Shown: positions 33,917-45,723 of the stretch, one piece after another
How the letters are laid out: the number at the start of each line of letters is the position of its first letter
Position numbering within the stretch: the first letter of the stretch is position 1
Source of the DNA: Eurosta solidaginis
Lineage: Eukaryota; Arthropoda; Insecta; Diptera; Tephritidae
DNA: 64,000 nucleotides
Assembly: GCF_040869045.1 (NCBI RefSeq)
Contig: NW_027137015.1
Coordinates: 186,001 to 250,000, forward strand
Direction: 5' to 3'
Notes under the pieces: generated by a model
Databases searched by the model: none
Seen by the model: only the letters and a program-made list of their open reading frames with translations
What the model was told of the DNA's origin: nothing
Made by a program: the position numbers and the translations under genes

Positions 33917-34229
33917 AACTTTGTGCTAAAGGAGTAAAGTGCAAAAACAAAAACAACACACACATATACATATTGAAAAATAACAGCACAAAAAGGTGTA
34001 TTAGAGTGTCCATAAAGTGCGTTACAGAAAAAATACTTACCTACCCCTGAAAAAATCTTTGATAAAGAGAATACTTACCCAAAAAAGTGATCTGATATAT
34101 TTATTATGTACTTACCTGGAAAAAATACTACATAAATTGGGAAAAAAATCCATACTTACTCTCCCTGCAAAAAGTAAAATAATCACAAATAAGAAATGTT
34201 TCAGAGAAAAAAAAAAAATACATATTAAA
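33917..34229. other. Unassigned AT-rich sequence
   Basis: A-rich sequence with several ATACTTACC-like words (34030-34165). No element or gene was recognised. Confidence 0.35.
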
Positions 34230-37200
34230 CAAGTAAGGAAGGCTAATTTCGGGTGTAACCGAGCATTACATACTCAGTTGAGAGCTATGGAGACAAAATA
34301 AGGGAAAATCACCAGGTAGGAAAATGAACCTTGGGTAACCCTGGAATGCGTTTGTATGACATGTGTATCAAATGGAAGGTATTAAAGAGTATTTTAAGAG
34401 GGAGTGGGCCATAGTTCTATAGGTGGACGCCATTTAGGGCTATCGCAATAAAGGTGGACCAGGGGTGACTCTAGAATTTGTTGTACATATGGGTATCAAA
34501 TGAAAGGTGTTAATGAGTATTTTAAAAGGGAGTGGGCCTTAGTTCTATAGGTGGACGCCTTTTCGAGATATCGCCATAAAGGTGGACCAGGGGTGACTCT
34601 AGAATTTGTTTGTACGATATGGGTATCAAATGAAAGGTGTTAATGAGTATTTTAAAAGGGCGTGGGCCTTAGTTCTATAAGTGGACGTCTTTTCGAGATA
34701 TCGCCATAAAGGTGGACCAGGGGTGACTCTAGAATGAGTTTGTACGATACGGGTGTTAAATGATAGGTGTTAATGAGTATTTTAAAAGGGGAGTGGGCCT
34801 TAGTTCTATGGGTGGACGCCTTTTCGAGATATCGCCATATAGGTGGACCAGGGTGACTCTACAATTTGTTTGTACGATATGGGTATCAAATGAAAGGTGT
34901 TAATGAGTATTTTAAAATGGAGTGGGCCATAGTTCTATAGGTGGACGCCTTTTCGAGATATCGCCTTAAAGCTGGACCAGGGGCGACTCTAGAATTTGTT
35001 TGTACGACATGGGTATCAAATGAAAGGTGTTAATGAGTATTTTAAAAGGTAGTGGACCTTAGTTCTATAGGTGGACGCCCTTTCGAGATATCGCCATAAA
35101 GCTGGACCAGGGACGACTCTAGAATTTGTTTGTACGATATGGGTATCAAATGAAAGGTGTTAATGAGTATTTTAAAAGGGCGTGGGCCTTAGTGCTATAA
35201 GTGGACGTCTTTTCGAGATATCGCCATAAAGGTGGACCAGGGGTGACTCTAGAATGAGTTTGTACGATACGGGTGTTAAATGATAGGTGTTAATGAGTAT
35301 TTTAAAAGGGGAGTGGGCCTTAGTTCTATGGGTGGACGCCTTTTCGAGATATCGCCATATAGGTGGACCAGGGTGACTCTACAATTTGTTTGTACGATAT
35401 GGGTATCAAATGAAAGGTGTTAATGAGTATTTTAAAATGGAGTGGGTCATAGTTCTATAGGTGGACGCCTTTTCGAGATATCGCCATAAAGCTGGACCAG
35501 GGGCGACTATAAAATTTGTTTGTACGATATGGGTATCAAATGAAAGGTGTTAATGAGTATTTTAAAATGGAGTGGGCCATAGTTCTATAGGTGGACGCCT
35601 TTTCGAGATATGGCCTTAAAGCTGGACCAGGGGCGACTCTAGAATTTGTTTGTACGACATGGGTATCAAATGAAAGGTGTTAATGAGTATTTTAAAAGGT
35701 AGTGGACCTTAGTTCTATAGGTGGACGCCTTTTCGAGATATCGCCATAAAGGTGGACCAGGGGTGACTCTAGAATTTGTTTGTACATATGGGTATCAAAT
35801 GAAAGGTGTTAATGAGTATTTTAAAAGGGAGTGGGCCTTAGTTCTATGGGTGGACGCCTTTTCGAGATATCGCCATAAAGGTGGACCGGGTTGACTCTAC
35901 AATTTGTTTCTACGATATGCGTATCAAATGAAAGGTGTGAATGAGTATTTTAAAATGTAGTGGGCCATAGTTCTATAGGTGGACGCCTTTTCGAGATATC
36001 GCCATAAAGCTGGACCAGGGGCGACTCTAGAATTTGTTTGTACGATATGGGTATCAAATGAAAGGTGTTAATGAGTATTTTAAAAGGGAATGGGCCTCAG
36101 TTCTATAGGTGGACGCCTTTTCGGGATATCGCCATAAAGGTGGCCCAAGGGTGACTCCATAAAATGTTTTTACGATGTAGGTATCGAATTAAAAGTATTA
36201 ATGAGGGTTTTAAAAGGGAGTGGTGGTAGTTTTATATGTGAAGGCGTTTTCGAAATATCGACAAAAATGTGGACCAGGGTGACCCACACCATCATCTGCC
36301 GGGTACCGCTAATTTATTTATATATGTAATACCGCGAACACTATTCCTGCGAAGATTCCAAGGGCTTTTGTTTTCGCCATGCAGAACTTTTTCATTTTCT
36401 TCTACTTAATATAGCAGGTGTCACACCCATTTTACAAAGTTTTTTTCTAAAGTTATATTTTGCGTCAATAAACCAATCCAATTACCATGTTTCATCCATT
36501 TTTTTCGTATTTGGTATAGAATTATGGCATTTTTTTATTTTTCGTAATTTTCGATATCGAAAAAGTGGGCGTGGTCATAGTCGGATTTCGGCCATTTTTT
36601 ATACCAGTACAAAGTGATATACGTGAACTGAGTTTAGTAAAGATATATCTATTTTTGCTCAAGTTATCGTGTTGACATCCGAGCGGAGGGATAGACGGTC
36701 GACTGTGTATAAAAACTGGGCGCGGCTTCAACTGATTTCGCCCTTTTTCACAGAAAATAGTTATTGTCCTAGAATCTAAGCCCCTACCAAATTTTGCAAG
36801 GATTGGTAAATTTTTGTTCGACTTATGGCATTAAAAGTATCCTAGACAAATTAAATGAAAAAGGGCGGAGCCACGCCCATTTTGAAATTTTCTTTTATTT
36901 TTGTATTTTGTTGCACCATATCATTACTGGAGTTGAATGTTGAAATAATTTACTTATATACTGTAAAGATATAAACTTTTTTGTTAAAATTTGACTTAAA
37001 AAAAATTTTTTTTTAAAGTGGGCGTGGTCGTTCTCCGATATTACTAATTTTTATTAGGCATACATATAGTAATAGGAGTAACTTTCCTGCCAAATTTCAT
37101 CATGACTCCCAAATTACAGCTTGCAAAACTTCTAAATTACCTTCTTTTAAAAGTGGGCGGTGCCATGCCCGTTGTTCAAAACTTTACCAATTTTCTATTC

Positions 37201-37585
37201 TGCGTTATAAATTCAACTTACCTACCAAGTTTCATCGCTTTATCCGTCTTTGGTAACGAATTATCGCACTTTTTCGATTTTTCGAAATTTTCGATATCTA
37301 AAAAGTGGGTGTGGTTATAGTCCGATATCTTTCATTTTAAATAGCGATCTGAGAAGAGTACCCAGGAACTTACATACCAAATTTCATCAAGATACCTCAA
37401 AATTTACTCAAGTTATCGTGGTAACGGGCGGACGGACGGACATGGCTTAATCAAATTTTTTTTCGATACTGATGATTTTGATATATGGAAGTCTATATCT
37501 ATCTCGATTCCTTTATACTTGTACAACCAACCGTTATCCAATCAAAGTTAATATACTCTGTGAGCTCTGCTGAATTGAGTATAAA
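34230..37585 (+). mobile_element. Mini-me/Helentron-like element 3 with higher-order minisatellite
   Basis: This copy has the longest minisatellite body, about 34360-36190, with 130-bp units (GGGTATCAAA-position marks at 34491, 34621, 34751, 34881, 35011 and 35141). A four-unit block of 520 bp is duplicated: the variant GGGTGTTAAATGATAGG occurs at 34751 and 35271, with its neighbours matching. The tail is the short form. The (GGAC) run at 37424-37443 is degenerate. The end is TGAATTGAGTATAAA. Confidence 0.7.
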
Positions 37586-37794
37586 AAGCGGTACTCTAAT
37601 ATTGTACAAAAAGGGGTCTACACATTTATACATACATCCAAACGGACATTACACGGTCCATAAAAAAGTAGCAAGTTATACCCCAAAAATAAGAATCGAA
37701 ATTCAAGAAAAAAAAACCACAACAAAAGCTACTCAACGATCTACGGCAATCAAAATTCTCAGGCACCCTGGAAAGTACAGTCCCAGACAAAAAA
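37586..37794. other. Unassigned spacer
   Basis: Short sequence between two mini-me-like elements. No feature was recognised. Confidence 0.3.
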
Positions 37795-38059
37795 AAGTAA
37801 GGAAGGCTAAGTTCGGGTGTAACCGAACATTACATACTCAGTTGAGAGCTATGGAGACAAAATAAGGGAAAATCACCATGTAGTAAAATGAACCTAGGGT
37901 AACCATGGAATGTGTTTTTATGACATGTGTATCAAATGGAAGGTATTAAAGAGTATTTTAGGAGGGAGTGGGCCATAGTTCTATAGGTGGACGCCATTTA
38001 GGGATATCGCCATAAAGGTGGACCAGGGGTGACTCTAGAATGCGTTTGTACAATATGGG

Positions 38060-38424
38060 TGTTAGCGCGCAACAAACCAGTACACCCTTGAGTACCTAAA
38101 GTTACAAATTTATTCTACTTCAAAATGCAACCTTGTGTCTGTATGTCAAGCAAATCGCCTACACGAGTTCAACTGACGTTAAGGCATTGCATTGGATCCT
38201 TTGCCTTTTCTTTTTCTTTTCGTTGGCGGCGTTGAACAAGGAGGACAAGCAGCACAAGTATTTTAGCGATCACGATCACGACCACGACCATGCTTATAAT
38301 TTGATTTACAATCATATAATTGCAATAAGTTAATCATTTCCTTTGTACAGAATTACACCTGAATTAAATGAATTTTACAAGGTAATACAGCTTAAAATAC
38401 GTGTTATTTCTCCACCCGCCAACA
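38060..38424 (+). repeat. BEL 5' LTR
   Basis: It begins TGTTAGCGCG and ends GCCAACA. It contains an ATCACGATCACGACCACGAC tract near 38269. The two differences from the 3' LTR lie at about 38240 and 38247 (G and G, against A and T in the 3' copy). Confidence 0.95.
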
Positions 38425-38510
38425 TTCTAAAATACTTGTGGAAAACGACAAACGAAAGCACGTTGTGGAAAATATATTGCTTCTACGCATCCGCCATTTG
38501 CTAACACGCC

Positions 38511-39860
38511 ATGAATGACTTGCAAAATTCCGAAGTTTCCCTTGTTAGTGATGCACCTCCGCTTATTGGTGCATGCAGCAGTAATCCACAATCACATGTT
38601 ACGGCGGGTAATTTATCAATTGGAACACCTGCTACCACAATGCCAGGGAGTGTGTCCGGAATATTTTCCACAAATAGTGCTTACCAAATGTCACCATACA
38701 CATCGCTACATGCCGGGCTCGGAGGTCTGGGTGTACCCGTAAGTCAACAGCCATGTTATACTAGCACACATATGATGCATAACCAATATCTTTATAATGG
38801 TGTACCCTCTTATATTGGTAAACCTCAGCTAAACTCAACGTTTGCTCACCCATCTGGATGCGTGTACGGTCAGAGCCGTCACGGACCGAATAGTACCATT
38901 TTCACATCCATTCAAAGGGGTAACGACCAGCATGCATTGCCATTCGATACATCACAGGCTAACGTGGGCACTGCATATATAGGAACATATGGCGCTGCCG
39001 CACCATACCAACCCGTCTCACCAGTGCACGGCTGTTCCGGGCAACCACATGGAGGTTTAGCGCCCGTCAGCGACAGCACGTGGGGTGGTCTATACACGCA
39101 GCCTCGGTACAATCTGGACGTAAGCCTGACACCATCGCAAGCGGCAGCACGACACGTGCTTAGTAAAGATCTGCCACTCTTCTCTGGAAAAGCAGAGGAG
39201 TGGCCGCTCTTCATCATGAACTACGAGCAATCAACTGAACGTTGTGGGTTCACTGAACAGGAAAATCTAATTCGACTTCAAAAGTCACTACGCGGGGCGG
39301 CTCTAGAAGCTGTGAGAGGGAAACTAATGATGCCCTCCACCGTTCACCTTGCCATTGCTACATTGCGCATGCTTTTCGGGCGACCCGATGTAATCCACGA
39401 TACACTTCAGCGCAAGTTGAGACAAATGCCAACAGTAAAAACTGATCGGTTGCACACCCTAATCGATCTCGCTCTGGCCGTTCAAAATTATAGGGCAACG
39501 ATGCAGGCGTTGGGTCTTAGCGACTATCTTAATGATCCAATGTTGATAAATGAGCTGCTGGCCAAACTTCCAGGGGACATGAAACTAGATTGGGGTCGCC
39601 GTCGAATGACCACGGCTCGCGTCGACATTATAGCATTTGATGATTGGCTTTTCGGCCTAGCATCGTGCGCCAGCCAAGTGACACCACTTAGCTCTCCCAC
39701 TTATACGACTGGGGAAGAAAAAGCGGGACGAAGGGGCAACAAAGAAAGAGTCCTCATTCACGACAGTAATTCCAAAGGGCATGCTAGAACAAAACCTCTC
39801 TGTCATCTGTGTGGCAACGACCATAACCTGTCAAAACTTCAAGGCAAAGAGCAGAAATGA
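38511..39860 (+). CDS. gag: BEL/Pao Gag, 449 codons, truncated by frame change
   Basis: The N-terminal 210 residues are low-complexity (Ser, Gly, Tyr, Pro, His). Residues about 220-355 (PLFSGKAEEWPLFIMNYEQS to KLPGDMKLDWG) match the DUF1759-type gag domain of BEL/Pao elements, which forms the capsid-like particle. A zinc knuckle starts at residue 430 (CHLCGNDH) but is cut off by a stop at 39858-39860. Its continuation is in the next frame, shared with the downstream frame from about 39820. The ATG at 38511 is 87 bp after the LTR and heads a long open frame. A short direct repeat at the break suggests that a deletion of one repeat copy caused it. Confidence 0.85.
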   Translation: MNDLQNSEVSLVSDAPPLIGACSSNPQSHVTAGNLSIGTPATTMPGSVSGIFSTNSAYQMSPYTSLHAGLGGLGVPVSQQPCYTSTHMMHNQYLYNGVPSYIGKPQLNSTFAHPSGCVYGQSRHGPNSTIFTSIQRGNDQHALPFDTSQANVGTAYIGTYGAAAPYQPVSPVHGCSGQPHGGLAPVSDSTWGGLYTQPRYNLDVSLTPSQAAARHVLSKDLPLFSGKAEEWPLFIMNYEQSTERCGFTEQENLIRLQKSLRGAALEAVRGKLMMPSTVHLAIATLRMLFGRPDVIHDTLQRKLRQMPTVKTDRLHTLIDLALAVQNYRATMQALGLSDYLNDPMLINELLAKLPGDMKLDWGRRRMTTARVDIIAFDDWLFGLASCASQVTPLSSPTYTTGEEKAGRRGNKERVLIHDSNSKGHARTKPLCHLCGNDHNLSKLQGKEQK

Positions 39861-42800
39861 ACGTTGGCAGGTGGTGAAGGACAAAAAACTATGCATCCGT
39901 TGCTTCGAAACGCATTTGCTTCGGCGCTGTGCATCCAAGAAAGAGTGCGGAATTGACGGATGTAGAATGGCCCATAAACCACTATTACATAGTCGATCAT
40001 TTGGAGCTGACAACAGCAAGGTGAACAATAACGACGGGCCCACAGTCCTATTCCATCAGCGCAAATTCAAGAGAACAATCTTCCGCTACATTCCGGTGAC
40101 TCTTTATGGACCGAAATCAACTTTAGAGACGTTTGCCCTCATCGACGAAGGAGCATCGTGCACACTGATGGATAATAGCTTGGCCGAGCACTTGGGGCTT
40201 GTCGGTCCCAGCGAAGAACTTTGTTTGAGATGGACAGGCGATATCACTCAACAAGAGGCTAACTCGAAGTTTGTAGGCTGCGAAATATCTGGCAGAGGAG
40301 AAAACTCAACGCGATACCGTATGCGTAACGTGCGCACCATCACTAACCTAGAACTACCGCAACAATCTCTAAACGCCGAAGAGCTGGCAGAGCACCATCA
40401 CTTGAGACCACTGCCTATTGTACCATACACTAATTGCAGAGCACGTTTGTTGATAGGTTTGGATAACACAAAGCTCTCCATTCCGATAGGGGTACACGAA
40501 GTCGAGGGTGATGATCTAGTAGCTGCGCGTTGCAAGTTAGGCTGGTCGGTATATGGCCATAAAAATTCCGATCATCCAGTAGAGGAAAGCTTGTTGCACG
40601 TATGCCCCTGTACGCGAGATAATCAAGTGGACAGCTTGATGAGAACATATTTTTCCATAGAATCGATAGGTACCAGTCCCACCGTCAAACCGCTCAGGTC
40701 AAAGGCAGACGAACGCGCATATACCATAATGCAAAATACAGTCAAATATAAACCATGCGAGAAGAATTGGGAGACTGGCCTCTTATGGAGATACGACATA
40801 ATTGATTTACCCGACTCCTTCCAAATGGCTTATCATCGACTTCAATGTGTTGAAAGAAAGATGGAAAAGTGCGCCCAGTTGAAAGAATTCGTCATTGAGA
40901 AAATGAATCACTACATCGACAAGGGGTACGCTCGAAAGCTTTCCGCCGACGAAGTCACTAAAGGAGGTAAGTCCTGGTTCGTACCAATGTTCACCGTCAT
41001 GAATGTTAACAAAAATAAGAGACGAATCGTATGGGATGCGGCGGCCAAGGTGCAAAACACAAGCCTGAACGACGTATTGCTTACAGGCCCTGACCTCTTA
41101 CGATCGATGGTGGGTGTTTTAATGAGGTTTCGTGAACGACCGGTGGCTATATGCGGGGAAATCCGTGAAATGTTCCAGCAAATACATGTAAGGAAAGAGG
41201 ACCAGGTGGCGCAACAGTTTCTTTGGAGGGATGGCGATACCAGACGGCGGCCTGATGTATTGACTATGACTGTTATGACGTTTGGAGCGTCTTGCTCCCC
41301 ATCTATAGCCAACTATATAAAAGACAAAAATGCGCAACGTTTCGAGAAAGAGCTTCCTCAAGCAGTGGCAGCAATCGTTCAAAATACATTTGTAGACGAT
41401 TGGCTGCATAGCGTAGACGACGAAGATGAGATGATTCGCTTAGCTAATGATGTCCGCCACATCCACGGTGAAGGCGGGTTCGAGATGCGGAGTTGGCTGT
41501 CAAATTCTGCGCGAGTTGTGCAGGCACTCATGGGAGGATCAGAGTCTATAAACAAGTGCTTTGACGAGCCAAGTTCGGAATTCCAAAAGGTTCTCGGCAT
41601 GTGGTGGCTGCCGAACAGTGACGAGTTAACCTTCAAACATAATTTCAAGCCGGATGTTTTTGACGAATCAAGCATACCAACGAAGAAGCAAATGCTCCGA
41701 GTGGTGATGACGATATTCGACCCCTTGGGTCTGCTAGGCTTTTTTGTGATCGAGGCTAAGGCAGTTCTGCAAGATGTTTGGCGGTCAGGGGTGGCCTGGG
41801 ACGAGCCTGTGCATAACAAAGAACGATCGGCGTGGTGGCAGTGGGTGCGTAAGCTGAAATACATTAACGACATCCGAATTCCACGCTGTTATGTCTTGGC
41901 GAACCGTAGTGACGATAACCAGCTGCATGTTTTTGTAGACGCCGGTGTATCAGCATATGCGGCTGTAGCATTCCTGCGTTCCAACGTAATCGGCGAAGTT
42001 CAGTGCAGCCTAGTAGCATCAAAAACCAGAGTCGCCCCATTGAAGCCGCTGTCTATTCCGAGGCTTGAGCTGATGGCTGCAATTCTTGGGCTTCGGCTCG
42101 CTAAATTTATACAACAAGAGATCTCTATATATATTAGCCGTCGTATCTTCTGGTCCGATTCGAAGGACGTGTTATGCTGGATAAGGTCTGACACCAGAAA
42201 GTTCCACCAATTTGTGGCCGTACGCGTCGGCGAAATCTTAGAAGAATCACAAGTCAACGAATGGCGGTGGGTGCCATCAAAGCACAACGTCGCGGACGAC
42301 GCCACTAAGTGGAATCCCAAACTCGACGTTAACAGCGCCGACAGATGGTTTACGGGACCGGAGTTTCTGAGAATCCCGGACACTTCCTGGCACACATCCG
42401 AAATACAACAATCGCAATCCACCCTGGAAACGATACAGCACATAGCAGCTGACATCTCGGTTGAAGAGGGTGCATCACCAGATCCCAAAAGATTCAGCAA
42501 ATGGGAGAAACTACGTTCAGCACAGATGTGCGTTCTCCGATTTCTTCGATTGACTATAAGAGCTCCGATTAAAAACCCCATAACTCAGATGCTGCTGTAC
42601 GATACGACTTGCACAAGTGCCGAGCTTCTGATATTTCGTATGTGCCAGCGCGAATGTTACAGCGAAGAACTCAATCAACTGAGAACCGGCGGGATAAGTC
42701 GTAAAAGCTCAATTTACAAACTTTCTCCATTCACAGATAAGTACGGCCTGCTGCGCGTAAAGGGACGAATCGACGAAGCAAGGGGAGTGCCATCAGATCT

Positions 42801-43830
42801 AAAACAACCGATAATTCTCCCGCGGTATCACAGCGTTACAAATCTCATCGGAGACTTCTACCACCGCAAATTCCATCACCATCACAACGAGATAGTGGTA
42901 AATGAGATGAGGCAGCGATTCTGCATTCCGGGATTACGTGCATTAGTGAGAGCGGTTGCAAAGGTCTGTCAACAATGTCGCAACCAACGGGCCACGCCAA
43001 ATCCACCAGAAATGGGCAGACTTCCGGTAGATCATCTTGCAGCATTTACTCACCCCTTCGCATACACAGGGGTTGACTATTTTGGACCCTTTGACGTGAT
43101 GGCAGGAAGAAGGCATGAGAAACGGTGGGGCGTTATATTTACGTGTATGACCATTCGAGCTGTTCACATTGAGCTTGCGCCATCACTCTCGACTGACTCA
43201 TTTCTACTCATTCTGAAATTGTTTATTGCCAGAAGAGGCGTTCCCAGGCGAATTCTATCCGACAACGGGACCAATTTTAGAGGCGCCAGTCGAATACTGG
43301 CGGAAGAGATCGAGAAAATATCGTCTGACGCTATTATACAAAAATATCCTGAAATCGAATGGTCCTTTATACCACCAGCAGCGCCACATATGGGTGGGGC
43401 ATGGGAGCGCATGGTTCGCTCGGTGAAATCAGTCTTGATGGACATATTACCAAAAGGTGGTTTGCGCGAAGAAGTGCTGAGAGCTGCCCTAGCTGACGTT
43501 GAGAGCATCATCAATATGCGACCACTAACATATATTCCGCTTGACTCACACGAAAGCGAGGCTCTGACGCCAAATCATTTCCTTCTCGGCAATTCCAGCG
43601 GCATAAGAGAAAAGGATGACATCGACGTAGGTCTTACTACACAGCTGAACGAAAGCTTTCGCAATGCCGGCGACTTAGCGGACCGATTTTGGAGAAGATG
43701 GCTCCGTGAATACTTACCGGGTCTAACCAGACGCGCAAAATGGTTCGATACCCCCGAAATACCAATCGCTCCAGATGACATCGTCAAAATCGTAGACGAG
43801 AACACAAAGCGGAACACATGGGTAAGATGA
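39781..43830 (+). CDS. pol: BEL/Pao Pol: protease, RT, RNase H, integrase
   Basis: The frame is open for 1349 codons from the first ATG; the true reading continues from gag. The first 50 residues complete the zinc-knuckle region (KLCIRCFETHLLRRC). Protease: ALIDEGASCTLM (D at residue 122). RT: KRRIVWDAA, AICGEIREMFQQI and the active site FVDD at 537-540. RNase H: VFVDAGVSAYAAVAF (D at 720) and SIPRLELMAAILGLRLAK. Integrase: a histidine- and cysteine-rich zinc region, GVDYFGPF (D 1099), ILSDNGTNF (D 1161) and GGAWERM (E 1209). All catalytic residues appear present. A TGA at 43828-43830 ends the frame early; the same frame stays open for about 50 more codons into the 3' LTR, so the C-terminus is lost. 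Confidence 0.9.
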   Translation: MLEQNLSVICVATTITCQNFKAKSRNERWQVVKDKKLCIRCFETHLLRRCASKKECGIDGCRMAHKPLLHSRSFGADNSKVNNNDGPTVLFHQRKFKRTIFRYIPVTLYGPKSTLETFALIDEGASCTLMDNSLAEHLGLVGPSEELCLRWTGDITQQEANSKFVGCEISGRGENSTRYRMRNVRTITNLELPQQSLNAEELAEHHHLRPLPIVPYTNCRARLLIGLDNTKLSIPIGVHEVEGDDLVAARCKLGWSVYGHKNSDHPVEESLLHVCPCTRDNQVDSLMRTYFSIESIGTSPTVKPLRSKADERAYTIMQNTVKYKPCEKNWETGLLWRYDIIDLPDSFQMAYHRLQCVERKMEKCAQLKEFVIEKMNHYIDKGYARKLSADEVTKGGKSWFVPMFTVMNVNKNKRRIVWDAAAKVQNTSLNDVLLTGPDLLRSMVGVLMRFRERPVAICGEIREMFQQIHVRKEDQVAQQFLWRDGDTRRRPDVLTMTVMTFGASCSPSIANYIKDKNAQRFEKELPQAVAAIVQNTFVDDWLHSVDDEDEMIRLANDVRHIHGEGGFEMRSWLSNSARVVQALMGGSESINKCFDEPSSEFQKVLGMWWLPNSDELTFKHNFKPDVFDESSIPTKKQMLRVVMTIFDPLGLLGFFVIEAKAVLQDVWRSGVAWDEPVHNKERSAWWQWVRKLKYINDIRIPRCYVLANRSDDNQLHVFVDAGVSAYAAVAFLRSNVIGEVQCSLVASKTRVAPLKPLSIPRLELMAAILGLRLAKFIQQEISIYISRRIFWSDSKDVLCWIRSDTRKFHQFVAVRVGEILEESQVNEWRWVPSKHNVADDATKWNPKLDVNSADRWFTGPEFLRIPDTSWHTSEIQQSQSTLETIQHIAADISVEEGASPDPKRFSKWEKLRSAQMCVLRFLRLTIRAPIKNPITQMLLYDTTCTSAELLIFRMCQRECYSEELNQLRTGGISRKSSIYKLSPFTDKYGLLRVKGRIDEARGVPSDLKQPIILPRYHSVTNLIGDFYHRKFHHHHNEIVVNEMRQRFCIPGLRALVRAVAKVCQQCRNQRATPNPPEMGRLPVDHLAAFTHPFAYTGVDYFGPFDVMAGRRHEKRWGVIFTCMTIRAVHIELAPSLSTDSFLLILKLFIARRGVPRRILSDNGTNFRGASRILAEEIEKISSDAIIQKYPEIEWSFIPPAAPHMGGAWERMVRSVKSVLMDILPKGGLREEVLRAALADVESIINMRPLTYIPLDSHESEALTPNHFLLGNSSGIREKDDIDVGLTTQLNESFRNAGDLADRFWRRWLREYLPGLTRRAKWFDTPEIPIAPDDIVKIVDENTKRNTWVR

Positions 43831-43975
43831 AGGGTACTAGATGTCATACGCAGCGCTGACGGGCAAGTCAGGAGTGCAGTGGTCAAAACCTCCAGCAGCT
43901 TGGTCACCCGCCCAGTGGTGAAACTTGCGCGCCTCGATCTGAAATCGGTGAACCCCACGCCAGAGCATGAAGTTC

Positions 43976-43988
43976 ACGGAAGGGGGAA
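43976..43988 (+). other. BEL polypurine tract
   Basis: The purine run GGAAGGGGGAA lies directly before the 3' LTR and would prime plus-strand DNA synthesis. Confidence 0.8.
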
Positions 43989-44353
43989 TGTTAGCGCGCA
44001 ACAAACCAGTACACCCTTGAGTACCTAAAGTTACAAATTTATTCTACTTCAAAATGCAACCTTGTGTCTGTATGTCAAGCAAATCGCCTACACGAGTTCA
44101 ACTGACGTTAAGGCATTGCATTGGATCCTTTGCCTTTTCTTTTTCTTTTCGTTGGCGGCGTTGAACAAGAAGGACAATCAGCACAAGTATTTTAGCGATC
44201 ACGATCACGACCACGACCATGCTTATAATTTGATTTACAATCATATAATTGCAATAAGTTAATCATTTCCTTTGTACAGAATTACACCTGAATTAAATGA
44301 ATTTTACAAGGTAATACAGCTTAAAATACGTGTTATTTCTCCACCCGCCAACA
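43989..44353 (+). repeat. BEL 3' LTR
   Basis: 365 bp, the same length as the 5' LTR, with two substitutions between them. It is followed by the target duplication ATGGG. Confidence 0.95.
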
Positions 44354-44545
44354 ATGGGTATCAAACGAAAGGTGTTAATGCGTATTTTAAAAGGGAGTGG
44401 GCCTTAGCTCTATAGGTGGACGCCTTTTCGAGATATCGCCATAAACGTGGACCAGGGTTGACTCTAGAATTTGTTTGTACGATATGGGTATCATATGATA
44501 GGTGTTAATGAGTATTTTAAAAGGGCGTGGGCCTTAGTTCTATAG

Positions 44546-45723
44546 CAGAGCTGTAAAATGATTCAATCAATACAGTTATAAATCAAGATTGATTCATTTT
44601 ACAAATATGATTTGGTGATTTCAAATATATAAGCCAAGTTTGAATGCGATTTCATTTTTTCCATTCAAAAATTCCGTTAGTGATTGCATGACTGTAAAAA
44701 AAGCATTCAGCGTGATTGTGAATGCATCGAGAGCACTCCCACTCACGAGTAATTGCAAAATTTTTCACTGCAATCACTTTTTCATTCACTTCCATTCAAA
44801 TATCCGCTTTCAGGGTAGATACTTTCGTACATTTGATGGCTAACATACCTGTGATTGGTTTAAAGGTGTCAAAATAGTTATAAATAACCGGGCTGCCATA
44901 TTTCATTTAAAACATTTTGCTTGATTCTAAAAAGTTTTATTCGGGGAATTTTGCCCCAAATCAATGAAATTAAATTTTAAACGCTTCGGTTCTGATTGAA
45001 ATAAATAAGAAACACGAATAAATGAGTTAATACATTCATAAAATATAATTGGAATAAAATATTATTTCCAATCATAAATCAAAAATATGGTTCTCGCATT
45101 CAATAGCGAGGGTAACTCTGACTCAATGTTTTGACATTTTATATTGTAAAACGGTTTTTTGGTATTTTCTACAAAAAAATAATTTTTTTAAAAGTTAAAT
45201 AGAAATCAATTGCCACATAAATAAGGAATATAATGAATTTCTTCTTGTAGATTATAGTGCAGTGAAGGTAGAGAAAAATGCGTTTAAAAACCTGAAACGG
45301 TAGACGTCAAATAGTTGTGCACAGTGTTCCTCTTTATATCAAAAACACATAAAATGTGATTATATTATTCAAAGGCCCGATATTCTTGATCTTCCCCAAA
45401 TATATATTTTAAGACTGCGAGACTATTTCACTTGCAGATTTAAGTTTGCCTTTGCTATACATTTATTTCAGCATTTCTTGATATGGTTAGCTATGCTAAT
45501 CAGTGATTTAACATTTTTGGACCTCTGTCTATTTCATCATGCACAAGTAACTTGAATACGTTTATTAGAGCATGTTAATGATATCTTTATGAATTAAAAG
45601 TCACATCTGGGACAGTCTTGAATACTGTTACTAGCAAATACCTATGTATCGAAATTCAACAACATCTGTAAAGCATGTTTCAATGTTTATAAGTATAAGT
45701 CAAAAGTAAAAGTCATTAAAAAA
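44546..45723. other. hAT left portion, non-coding
   Basis: AT-rich sequence. The first 300 bp hold repeated ATTGCA/TGAATGC-type words. No transposase domain was recognised. Confidence 0.45.

Larger units (their letters stand above)
38060..44353 (+). mobile_element. BEL/Pao LTR retrotransposon, nearly intact
   Basis: The element is bounded by 365-bp LTRs, TGTTAGCGCGC...CCCGCCAACA, and by a 5-bp target duplication ATGGG (38055-38059 and 44354-44358). The LTRs differ at two positions by eye, so the insertion is recent. A polypurine tract (GGAAGGGGGAA) abuts the 3' LTR. The single long gag-pol frame expected of BEL/Pao is broken once, near 39840, and truncated by a stop at 43828. Confidence 0.95.

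Noticed and set aside
34361..36190. CRISPR-like array
   Set aside because: Units are contiguous 130-bp repeats without unique spacers, in a eukaryotic repeat.
38133..38333. A 66-codon frame inside the BEL 5' LTR, repeated at 44062-44262 in the 3' LTR
   Set aside because: It lies wholly within the LTRs, has no known match and is duplicated only because the LTR is.
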